Notes under the pieces: model-generated
What the model saw: the letters and a program-made list of their open reading frames with translations, nothing else
Told to the model about the DNA's origin: nothing
The model's database searches: none
Origin: Anaerobacillus sp.
GTDB taxonomy: Bacteria > Bacillota > Bacilli > Bacillales_H > Anaerobacillaceae
Assembly (NCBI GenBank): GCA_007120055.1
Contig: SKOL01000407.1
Coordinates: forward strand, 1 to 6,001
DNA: 6,001 bases
Direction of reading: 5' to 3'
Shown here: in pieces, positions 1 to 4,769 of the stretch
Layout of the letters: each line of letters begins with the position of its first letter
How positions within the stretch are numbered: position 1 is the stretch's first letter
Translations under genes and position numbers: made by a program

Positions 1-390
1 AACGAACATGTTTTAGAAACTGTCTTTTTCAAGGAACTTGTTGAATTTGTGTATGACGTTGGTCCTTCTATTAATATTAGTTTGGCGGTTGCGTTAGGAT
101 TAGGTGTCATTCAATCGTTATCAGATGGCTCAAAGTATTTATACCATGCAGACGTGAGTGATGATGAAGATCGACAAATGCATGAAATGTTACGGTTAGG
201 AATGTACTATCAAATCATGAACCCAGACTATGACGATCGCCGCCTTGATTATTTCATGAATGGAAACGGCGGCGAATTTTATCTTTCCACATTACTTTTT
301 GCCGATACCATGGAACCGATCGAAAAGTTAAGAGCCATTTTTGCGACGAAAAAAGGGCAAGCAAATAATGTAGTGGAGTTTGTGAAGTGA
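1..390 (+). CDS. C-terminal part of an unrecognised protein (cut by window edge)
   Basis: The reading frame is open from the first base to a TGA at 388-390, so the gene starts outside the window and 129 residues are visible. A GTG codon at 49 could be read as a start, but it has no ribosome binding site and the coding frame continues upstream of it, so it is probably internal. The visible part is soluble-looking and acidic, with a hydrophobic stretch near residues 25-40, a cluster of Asp/Glu around residues 57-62 (DVSDDEDRQ), and a tyrosine/aspartate-rich segment (YYQIMNPDYDDRR). I see no catalytic motif, transmembrane helix or domain that I can name. A hairpin 20 nt downstream may end its transcript. 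Function unknown. Confidence 0.75.
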   Translation, partial: NEHVLETVFFKELVEFVYDVGPSINISLAVALGLGVIQSLSDGSKYLYHADVSDDEDRQMHEMLRLGMYYQIMNPDYDDRRLDYFMNGNGGEFYLSTLLFADTMEPIEKLRAIFATKKGQANNVVEFVK

Positions 391-409
391 TTGTGGCTTA
401 AAGGCAGAT

Positions 410-438
410 GGTGGCAATGGCTGTGTTCCCTTGCCACC
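410..438 (+). terminator. Hairpin downstream of the first gene, possible terminator
   Basis: GGTGGCAA (410-417) pairs perfectly with TTGCCACC (431-438). After one mismatch, GG (419-420) pairs with CC (428-429), leaving a 7-nt loop. It sits 20 nt after the stop at 390, where a terminator is expected. There is no run of T on either side, so intrinsic termination is only a guess. Confidence 0.35.
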
Positions 439-544
439 CAAAAACAACCTTTGCCATTCCACATCCCTCTTTTCGAATATGTAAGTTGTCAGTTAAAGCA
501 ATACATTTAATAAACCTCATTATACTTACCGAATAATTAGGTTT

Positions 545-610
545 ATGGTCTTCCACTATCGCGATTGTTGAAGACTATTTTCAATTGAATAGTATCGTTG
601 GAATGTGCAT
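545..610 (+). repeat. Palindromic repeat, copy 1
   Basis: Positions 545-578 form a 34-nt near-perfect palindrome: ATGGTCTTC near the left end pairs with GAAGACTAT at the right, with mismatches only at C554/T569 and T557/T566 and a CGCG loop. It is followed by a T-rich step and an AT-rich tail containing ATTGAATAGTAT (584-595). The whole 65-nt unit aligns without gaps to 1193-1257, with 47 of 65 positions identical. The T run directly after the hairpin would suit a plus-strand terminator, but conservation continues well into the tail, so it is better called a repeat element. It lies about 155 nt downstream of the gene ending at 390. Confidence 0.75.
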
Positions 611-851
611 TAGTTCGTCATGCCCATGTTGTTTTTATATTTCAGCAAATCATTACTTGGTTTATTGGCCTAATTGTTGCTGAAAACAATTTAATTAAGT
701 ATCCAAGGCTTTTGAAATATGCAACAATCATCGTTAAAGTCAGCCTTTATTTTAGATTATTTATTCAATTTTTCTTTACCAGTCACTCTGTCCAATCCTT
801 TGTTAAGACACCTTCATAACATTAAAGTAAATAAGTTAATAAAAACTAGAT
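611..851. other. AT-rich intergenic stretch without a supported gene
   Basis: Together with 391-544 this separates the first gene from the 63-aa gene. A hydrophobic 73-codon plus-strand frame (598-819, TTG start) crosses it but has no ribosome binding site and begins inside the palindromic repeat. I see no RNA gene here. The only regulatory signal is the weak promoter candidate at 800-828. Confidence 0.5.
800..828 (+). promoter_or_regulatory. Weak sigma-A-like promoter candidate for the 63-aa gene
   Basis: TTGTTA (800-805) and TAAAGT (823-828) are separated by 17 nt and lie 36 nt before the start codon at 865. Each hexamer matches the sigma-A consensus at 4 of 6 positions. In DNA this AT-rich such matches arise by chance, so this is only a candidate. 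A sporulation promoter is equally possible. Confidence 0.25.
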
Positions 852-864
852 AAGGGGAGATTAT

Positions 865-1056
865 ATGGAACAATTAGCTTGGGCTTATCAAGGACAGATG
901 GTGGAAATTAGAGATGCTTATGGTGGAATTCATACTGGTATTATCGAAGGTGTTAATCAACAAAGAGGGTTATTTCTTCGCACATCACCCTTTAGAAGAA
1001 TATTTATCCCCTTCTTCTTAATCACATCTCTTCTTCTTTTAAGACGTTTTTTCTAA
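865..1056 (+). CDS. Small 63-aa protein: possible beta-barrel start, hydrophobic C-terminus
   Basis: The ATG at 865 has a good ribosome binding site, AAGGGGAG at 852-859, with 5-nt spacing, and the stop at 1054-1056 is followed at once by a strong terminator, so this is a well-formed single-gene unit. Residues 10-40 (GQMVEIRDAYGGIHTGIIEG, then GLFLR) look like short beta-strands joined by a glycine turn, as in Sm-like or KOW-type small barrels. Residues about 43-63 are an arginine-flanked hydrophobic tail (RRIFIPFF, then LLLLRRFF) that may touch or cross the membrane. Small proteins of this style are common in spore formers, where some are coat-associated, but nothing here proves that role. 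Function unknown; the barrel idea is inference from pattern only. Confidence 0.8.
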   Translation: MEQLAWAYQGQMVEIRDAYGGIHTGIIEGVNQQRGLFLRTSPFRRIFIPFFLITSLLLLRRFF

Positions 1057-1080
1057 AAAGAGCTGAACAGCTCTTTTTCT
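1055..1080 (+). terminator. Rho-independent terminator of the 63-aa gene
   Basis: AAAAAGAGCTG (1055-1065) pairs perfectly with CAGCTCTTTTT (1068-1078), with the T run continuing as CTTTTT. The A-rich left arm and T-rich right arm make it bidirectional in principle. It starts within the stop codon of the 63-aa gene. Confidence 0.9.
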
Positions 1081-1082
1081 TT

Positions 1083-1226
1083 TTACACATTATATTTCCT
1101 TATGACGAAAAACGAGCCATCTAAAATATCCAAACCAACTAACATAAACCTAGCACCCGGATTATCCACGAACCCATCATATTTATCGAGGAATGGCCTT
1201 CTGCAATTGTGATTGTGGAGGGTCAT
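1083..1226 (-). pseudogene. Remnant of a NucS-like nuclease gene
   Basis: Positions 1117-1182 match 4124-4189 of the intact nuclease gene at 63 of 66 bases, in the same orientation. Positions 1099-1117 match 3949-3967 at 17 of 19. The two blocks are adjacent here but 157 nt apart in the intact gene, so this is a copy with an internal deletion that is not a multiple of three. The 66-bp block codes for the segment after the QxxxY tyrosine, with NPGARFMLVGLDILDG still readable. A minus-strand frame of 47 codons (ATG at 1226, TAA at 1083-1085) stays open across it, but its start lies inside the palindromic repeat, it has no clear ribosome binding site, and it lacks the catalytic Asp and Glu-x-Lys. 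The confident homology is 1099-1182. Confidence 0.8.
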
Positions 1227-1258
1227 TTTTTATTGAATAGTATTGGTGTGTTGTGCAG
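1193..1258 (+). repeat. Palindromic repeat, copy 2
   Basis: Positions 1193-1226 form a 34-nt palindrome in which every stem position pairs if G-T wobbles are allowed, with a TGTG loop. It is followed by TTTTT and the conserved tail ATTGAATAGTAT (1232-1243), then TGTGCA shared with copy 1. Relative to copy 1 there are 11 differences in the palindrome and none breaks the stem. It begins 10 nt after the recognisable NucS-like fragment ends. As with copy 1 it lies downstream of a plus-strand gene and could act as a plus-strand terminator. Confidence 0.75.
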
Positions 1259-1306
1259 TGAAATGACCTGTTTTATTCGTTAATTTCTTATTCAACATAA
1301 GAGCAG

Positions 1307-1771
1307 TTAGTTAAACAATCTCTTTTTATTCTCAAAAAAGTATTGAAATCCATATAAGAAAAAAGCCTTGTAAAAGAAGTATAGAAAGAATTGCAATGCA
1401 TTTAGTCGAACTAATTTAAATAATTTTATCTTTGCAAATAAGGTTTTAGCTAGAAAAGTAAAAATTAATTGGAAAAGAGCGTTTAGTGTGATAAACATTT
1501 TGAATTTTCCGTATGTCAATTTTAATGTCCATAAAGCAACCGCCAACATTGGACCTATTAAAAATGGGAATTCATTATGAAAAAAGGAATTTGGTTTATT
1601 ATAAAAAGACCACCATCTACGTTTCTTTCCAATCGGAACATCAATACAATTTATTAAAAACACAAAGATAAAGGCTGGAAAAAATCTCTTTATACTTCGC
1701 CATTCCAAAAAAGAAACTGGAACCCATGAGAGTAATACCATGGCAATATTAAATAACCACTTATTCTTCAT
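1307..1771 (-). CDS. Hypothetical multi-pass membrane protein, 154 aa
   Basis: The frame runs from ATG at 1771 to TAA at 1307-1309. AAGGGGGG at 1784-1791 is the likely ribosome binding site, though 12 nt is a long spacing. The protein is strongly hydrophobic and basic. Likely membrane segments lie near residues 5-21, 30-45, 69-86, 92-112 and 124-146. A conserved-looking loop rich in Arg, Trp and aromatic residues (GKKRRWWSFYNKP, 48-60) precedes NEFPFLIGP (66-74), and the C-terminus has LVRLNALQFFLYFFYKAFFLYG (read as two helices' worth of residues around a Lys). It resembles small uncharacterised integral membrane proteins of Bacillus, often found beside CBO0543-type genes; here such a pseudogene lies 80 nt upstream on the same strand. 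No enzymatic motif is visible. Substrate or role unknown. Confidence 0.75.
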   Translation of the reverse strand: MKNKWLFNIAMVLLSWVPVSFLEWRSIKRFFPAFIFVFLINCIDVPIGKKRRWWSFYNKPNSFFHNEFPFLIGPMLAVALWTLKLTYGKFKMFITLNALFQLIFTFLAKTLFAKIKLFKLVRLNALQFFLYFFYKAFFLYGFQYFFENKKRLFN

Positions 1772-1814
1772 TGAAATATTAATCCCCCCTTATTGTTAAA
1801 GAATCATTTAACTT

Positions 1815-1820
1815 ATTATA
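1815..1820 (-). promoter_or_regulatory. Possible -10 element upstream of the 154-aa membrane protein gene
   Basis: The minus strand reads TATAAT here, 44 nt before the start codon at 1771. No convincing -35 hexamer sits at 16-18 nt upstream, and a second TATAAT occurs a little further up (1833-1838), so the promoter assignment is weak. Confidence 0.25.
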
Positions 1821-1851
1821 TCTTCACGAAAGAATTATATTTTCTGTCCAA

Positions 1852-2370
1852 TTAATTTCTCATTTCAATAGGGATATGGTCAGGTACTTTGAACCACCAT
1901 AGAAAGAATATAGTTATAGGAATTGATAAAATATACGATAATAATGGGCGTGTTTGATGAAGTCTAAGAAAAGGGAACATTATACACAATATCGCTATAG
2001 ACCACCATAATGACCACCCATATTGATATTCTATTCTTCCAGTAATCACAAAAACCACTCCCAAACACCATAAATGGCAACCCACTTTACGTTCCGTAAT
2101 ACCTTTCCTAACCAGTCACTAAGGAAAGTTTTTCAAAAAAATTAATATGGTTCCTGGAAAAACAATAAATGTATATAACATTTCAGTCAGAGAGTGGTTT
2201 GGTATAAAATCTGCATTGAATCTCCAAAGAAAATAATTTGCTGTTAAAAAGTTATAGGTTAAATTGCCAATTGCATAATATAGCATGGTTGTGTGATACT
2301 TCTGCCAGTTTCTCCAATCACCCCAAATAAAAACCGCAATAATAACTATAATAGCAGTAGCAACGTGCAT
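1852..2370 (-). pseudogene. CBO0543-family membrane protein gene, broken by two frameshifts
   Basis: The N-terminal part (2370 to about 2122, 83 residues) and C-terminal part (about 2055 to 1852) lie in the same frame but are separated by TAG TGA at 2116-2121. In the shifted frame the gap reads SDWLGKVLRNVKWVAIYGVW followed by EWFL, which continues the family pattern. One apparent extra base near 2119-2128 and one missing base in the A5 run at 2050-2054 therefore account for the break, and the repaired protein would be about 173 aa. Family-like features are WGDWRNWQKY (16-25), FIPNHSLTEMLYTFIVFP (55-72), and in the second half EYQYGWSLWWS and PFLRLHQTRPLL. Several transmembrane helices are evident. 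The start chosen is the ATG at 2370, because AGGAG lies 10 nt before it; an in-frame TTG at 2388 overlaps that site. The family assignment rests on memory of the pattern; function of the family is unknown. A sequencing error is a possible alternative to true decay. Confidence 0.75.
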
Positions 2371-2380
2371 AACTTTTATT

Positions 2381-2386
2381 CTCCTC
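2381..2386 (-). promoter_or_regulatory. Ribosome binding site deciding the CBO0543 gene start
   Basis: The minus strand reads GAGGAG here, with 10 nt to the ATG at 2370. This places the start at 2370 instead of the upstream TTG at 2388. Confidence 0.7.
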
Positions 2387-2403
2387 AATTAAATGTTGCG
2401 GTT

Positions 2404-2433
2404 ATTATACCCCAACCAAAGAAGAAATATCAG
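2404..2433 (-). promoter_or_regulatory. Sigma-A-like promoter of the CBO0543 gene
   Basis: On the minus strand a perfect TATAAT (-10, at 2404-2409) lies 18 nt downstream of CTGATA (-35, at 2428-2433, 4 of 6 matches). Transcription would begin near 2397 and give a short leader carrying the GAGGAG ribosome binding site at the expected place. Confidence 0.5.
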
Positions 2434-2666
2434 GGAACACAGCTTCGCGACTTATAGACATGTCTTGCGTTAAACTCCATTTCATTATTTGTAAATAACT
2501 ATAAAAAAGATTTTCACTTCAATCCATTCGTTTTTAGTAATTATGAAATTCACTTACTTTAATGAATAAGCATAAACACCTAATTCCTGAAATAATGTAT
2601 CCAATATAAAATAAAAATTCTATAAAATTGCAATTAAATCAAAAAATCGTACCATTACTTATCTTT
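2434..2666. other. Intergenic region between divergent membrane protein genes
   Basis: This AT-rich spacer separates the minus-strand CBO0543 pseudogene from the plus-strand transporter. It holds a 10-bp perfect palindrome AGACATGTCT at 2456-2465 and, at 2531-2554, a 24-bp segment matching the end of the inverted-repeat element further right. No RNA gene, riboswitch or confident promoter for the transporter was seen. Confidence 0.5.
2531..2554. repeat. Terminal segment of the inverted-repeat element (solo end)
   Basis: Positions 2531-2554 match 3861-3884 at 23 of 24 bases and include the 14-bp terminal inverted repeat sequence (2539-2552). The 7 bases just before it (CCATTCG, 2524-2530) also occur in the loop of the complete element at 3826-3832, so this may be a copy with 28 nt deleted. 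The left half is too degenerate to align with confidence. Confidence 0.6.
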
Positions 2667-2673
2667 AGGAGGT
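2667..2673 (+). promoter_or_regulatory. Ribosome binding site deciding the transporter start
   Basis: AGGAGGT lies 5 nt before the ATG at 2679. This near-perfect site rules out the in-frame TTG at 2628, which has none. Confidence 0.85.
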
Positions 2674-2678
2674 ACACG

Positions 2679-3569
2679 ATGAGATTTTCAGGTGTAGGTT
2701 TAGTTATGCTAGCCGCTATATGCTGGGGCATTAGTGGGGGAGTTGCCGCTATTTTAATGAACAAGGGCTGGGATCCTATTGTGATTTCATTTTACCGAGG
2801 GGCTGTTGGATTTATATGCTTTTTTGCGTGGTTTCTCTTTCGCTTTAGACAAAATTGGATCTTCTCTGCTCGTTTATACATATGGTCGCTATTGGCCGGT
2901 GTTGGTGTTGCTGGAAACTTCACTTTTTATGCTTTCAGTATCCAAGCCTCAAGTATAGCTGTTGCCGTTACATTAATGTACACTGCACCTGTGTTCGTTC
3001 TTTTAATCTCCTTTTTATTACGAATAGAACGTTCAACTTGGTTAAAATGGGGCTGCATTTCTGGGGTACTTATGGGGATTATCCTCCTTACAGGTGCCTA
3101 CAACATCGACTCAATTTCAGTAAGTTTTCTAGGGGCTGCAGCGGGGCTTGCTGCTGGACTTTCCTATGCATTATTTATATTCGGCTTTAAAAATGCCTCT
3201 TCTATCGGAAAGCCGCAAACCACCTTAACCATCGCCTTTTTTTCATTTTGTCTCCTCCTTTTTCTTTTTACGGACAATTATGAAGCAGCTAGTGTGGTGA
3301 CGTCGAGCGACATAGGATGGTTTCTTCTATTTGGGATCGTAGGGGCTGGAATTTCATTTATATTGTATGTGATTGGCATTCGGCGGACTACTCCCTCAAC
3401 TGCTTCAATGGTCGCCATGGTCGAACCGGTGACCGCCTCATTATTTGGGGTACTGCTTATCGGAGATCATATGACCATCATTCAATCTCTTGGAATGGTG
3501 CTCATCCTAGTGACGATCACCGTACTTAGTATGAAGCAGTCCGGGAAAAAGTTTATGCCCGGGAACTAA
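2679..3569 (+). CDS. EamA-family (DMT superfamily) transporter, 296 aa
   Basis: This is an integral membrane protein of the drug/metabolite transporter superfamily, probably an exporter of a small metabolite or amino acid; the substrate cannot be told from sequence. Ten membrane segments can be placed near residues 5-27, 34-54, 66-87, 92-114, 121-139, 149-170, 181-198, 212-233, 242-262 and 265-284, forming two EamA repeats (about 8-139 and 150-284). Typical marks are CWGISGG in helix 1, RGAVGF in helix 2, LMYTAPVFVLLISFLLRIE in helix 4, and in the second repeat PSTASMVAMVEPVTASLFG followed by GDHMTIIQSLGMVLIL. Length (about 300 aa) is normal for the family and the frame is intact. The tail after residue 285 is short and basic. 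It stands alone, with a minus-strand pseudogene upstream and a convergent gene downstream. The family call is strong; the molecule moved is unknown. Confidence 0.93.
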   Translation: MRFSGVGLVMLAAICWGISGGVAAILMNKGWDPIVISFYRGAVGFICFFAWFLFRFRQNWIFSARLYIWSLLAGVGVAGNFTFYAFSIQASSIAVAVTLMYTAPVFVLLISFLLRIERSTWLKWGCISGVLMGIILLTGAYNIDSISVSFLGAAAGLAAGLSYALFIFGFKNASSIGKPQTTLTIAFFSFCLLLFLFTDNYEAASVVTSSDIGWFLLFGIVGAGISFILYVIGIRRTTPSTASMVAMVEPVTASLFGVLLIGDHMTIIQSLGMVLILVTITVLSMKQSGKKFMPGN

Positions 3570-3618
3570 TTAATTTGAGAAATTAGTTAAGTAAAAAGAA
3601 AGGGCATTTTCTAGTTAA

Positions 3619-3667
3619 TGAATTTCTTAATTTATTATTTACGTTACTAAGATCAAAATATAGTTAC
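3619..3667. repeat. Left half of the inverted-repeat element (partial copy)
   Basis: Positions 3619-3667 align without gaps to 3770-3818, the left arm of the complete element, with 41 of 49 bases identical. The shared core includes ACTAAGATCAA and ATATAGTT. The right arm is missing; the sequence runs directly into the GC-richer hairpin at 3666-3705. Confidence 0.65.
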
Positions 3668-3705
3668 CTGAAAGAAGCAAGAGATCCCGCTCGCTTCTTT
3701 CAGGT
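3666..3705. terminator. Strong 13-bp hairpin downstream of the transporter gene
   Basis: ACCTGAAAGAAGC (3666-3678) pairs perfectly with GCTTCTTTCAGGT (3693-3705). GAG and CTC can pair further inside the loop. It lies 97 nt after the transporter stop. No T run follows on either strand, so it may end transcription, protect the 3' end of the mRNA, or simply be part of a repeat. Confidence 0.45.
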
Positions 3706-3769
3706 GTTCACCTCTGTCCTAAACTCTCTATCCGATTTATTCTTTCTCTCATTCTTGTTAATTCCGTTA

Positions 3770-3882
3770 TGAATTTCATAATTCATTATTCTCGCCACTA
3801 AGATCAATATATAGTTGCGTCAAAACCATTCGCAAACTATATATTGCTTGATATGGCTCATTTTTGGTAATTATGAAATTCA
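3770..3882. repeat. 113-bp MITE-like element with 14-bp terminal inverted repeats
   Basis: TGAATTTCATAATT (3770-3783) is exactly repeated in inverted orientation at 3869-3882. An inner 12-bp perfect inverted repeat, CAATATATAGTT (3805-3816) with 3835-3846, extends through GCG/CGC with one bulged A and closes on a loop at 3820-3830. The segments between are weakly complementary, so the entire element can fold as one long hairpin. It contains no gene, and partial relatives lie at 3619-3667 and 2531-2554, so it is a repeat family. It sits between the convergent transporter and nuclease genes, and its right end provides the nuclease gene's stop codon. No target-site duplication is obvious. It may also work as a bidirectional terminator. 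Confidence 0.65.
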
Positions 3883-4383
3883 CTCAAGTAAAAAATCAAT
3901 ACGATCTTCTACATACGTTTGTTGCATTTCGATCGACTTCAACTTTGTCTTATGACGAATAACAAGCGAGCGCACTTCGTATAACCAGTCATTGTCGTCA
4001 TTTTCATCGGCACTAGATTTCCCTTGAAAAGTCAGGTGCTTAAGCTGTGTAATTAACTTTGCAATTTCGGTTTCATCTAGCATTTTAAACTCATAACCTT
4101 TTTTCACAAGACCTTCTTCCAATCCATCTAAAATATCCAAACCAACTAACATAAACCTAGCATCCGGATTATGCACTAACCCATCATATCGAATCAACTG
4201 CCCGACAGAACGATCCGAAACCTTCAATTTAACCTCTACATATAATTCTATACCGCCCTTATCAATAAACAAAAGGTCACAACGCTTACCGTTTAAACGA
4301 ACTTCACGCTCTTTAAAAGTCAAACCCTCTTCTATTAAACTCGGATTAATAATTAAAGCATTTTGCACATCTAACTCTTTCAT
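3880..4383 (-). CDS. NucS/DUF91-like endonuclease domain protein, 167 aa
   Basis: The protein carries a PD-(D/E)xK nuclease core of the NucS/DUF91 type. GKRCDLLFID (32-41) supplies the metal-binding Asp36, YVEVKLK (48-54) supplies Glu50-x-Lys52, and VGQLIRYDG (60-68) gives the QxxxY motif (Gln62, Tyr66). NARF-like strand residues ARFMLVGLDI (75-84) follow, then a charged helical tail from about 105. Known NucS proteins act on mismatched or branched DNA and are longer, with an N-terminal dimerisation domain that is absent here, so this is a nuclease domain alone and its substrate is unknown. AGGGG at 4396-4400 is the probable ribosome binding site, with a long spacing of 12 nt. The TGA stop falls in the terminal repeat of the neighbouring element, so the natural C-terminus may have been altered. 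A decayed second copy lies at 1099-1182. All key residues are present; activity is inferred. Confidence 0.85.
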   Translation of the reverse strand: MKELDVQNALIINPSLIEEGLTFKEREVRLNGKRCDLLFIDKGGIELYVEVKLKVSDRSVGQLIRYDGLVHNPDARFMLVGLDILDGLEEGLVKKGYEFKMLDETEIAKLITQLKHLTFQGKSSADENDDNDWLYEVRSLVIRHKTKLKSIEMQQTYVEDRIDFLLE

Positions 4384-4516
4384 TTATTACCGTTTCCCCT
4401 ATTAAAAAATTTCGCCTCTACTATATAAGTACGGGTTTAAGAGGATAGATGGTGAAATAAAAGTTGAAAAAATAATATTTCATAATTATTTTGGGTGTTG
4501 ATTTTGTTTAATTACT

Positions 4517-4544
4517 AAAAAATAAACACCCAAAACGGGTGCTT
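4517..4544 (-). terminator. Rho-independent terminator of the HRDC remnant
   Basis: On the minus strand AAGCACCC pairs with GGGTGTTT around a GTTTT loop (stem 4524-4531 with 4537-4544, one G-T pair). A run of six T (4517-4522) follows closely. It begins 4 nt after the TAG at 4548-4550, the normal position for a gene-end terminator. Confidence 0.75.
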
Positions 4545-4547
4545 GAA

Positions 4548-4703
4548 CTAAACATACTTTTTGATAATCTCAATAATCCCTGATCCATACTTCTCAACCT
4601 TTACTTTTCCAAAGCCACTGATTTTTAATAGTTCGTCACTTGTAGATGGTTTCTCAGCGACAAGTTCATCTAAGGTAGAGTTATAGCAATTCCTTCGAAC
4701 CAT
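4548..4703 (-). pseudogene. Remnant of an HRDC domain (RecQ-type C-terminus), 51 codons
   Basis: The minus-strand frame from ATG at 4703 to TAG at 4548-4550 reads like the end of an HRDC domain, the nucleic-acid-binding module at the C-terminus of RecQ helicases. Diagnostic residues are NSTLDELVAEKPSTSDELL, then KISGFGKVKVEKYG and a final helix IIEIIKKY. The same frame has a stop at 4725-4727 and the upstream sequence shows no helicase domain, so the large 5' part is gone. No ribosome binding site precedes the ATG. The preserved terminator downstream supports a former gene end. A parent other than RecQ that carries HRDC is possible. An expressed mini-protein cannot be excluded but is less likely. 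Confidence 0.75.
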
Positions 4704-4769
4704 CTCAACCGTAACAGAAAATAATTAGCGTATGTATGTTGCCTAATGAAGGAAAAAGACAATAAACAT

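Noticed and set aside
279..464. 61-codon minus-strand frame
   Set aside because: Lies mostly opposite the coding frame of the first gene and across the downstream hairpin; no ribosome binding site.
598..819. 73-codon hydrophobic plus-strand frame with a TTG start
   Set aside because: No ribosome binding site, start inside the palindromic repeat, and composition expected from AT-rich non-coding DNA.
1193..1241. Short plus-strand frame starting at the ATG of the palindromic repeat (cysteine-rich 15-mer in copy 2)
   Set aside because: The equivalent frame in copy 1 has an early TGA and no ribosome binding site precedes either; the conserved signal is the stem, not the protein.
2456..2465. Perfect 10-bp palindrome AGACATGTCT as a possible operator
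   Set aside because: A single short palindrome upstream of the promoter candidate, with no second copy and no regulator gene nearby; likely chance.
2628..2678. N-terminal extension of the transporter from TTG at 2628
   Set aside because: No ribosome binding site for it, whereas AGGAGGT sits correctly before the ATG at 2679, and the extra residues do not resemble the family.
2855..3529. Two out-of-frame plus-strand frames inside the transporter gene
   Set aside because: Fully overlapped by a clear EamA-family coding sequence; protein content rich in Cys, His and Trp is typical of shadow frames.
3565..3589. AT-only inverted repeat at the transporter stop codon (AACTAATT with AATTAGTT)
   Set aside because: Weak stem without G-C core and no T run, so not called as a terminator.
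3600..3882. Possible CRISPR-like direct repeats
   Set aside because: The repeated units are few, diverged, partly inverted and not separated by regular spacers; they fit a small inverted-repeat element family.
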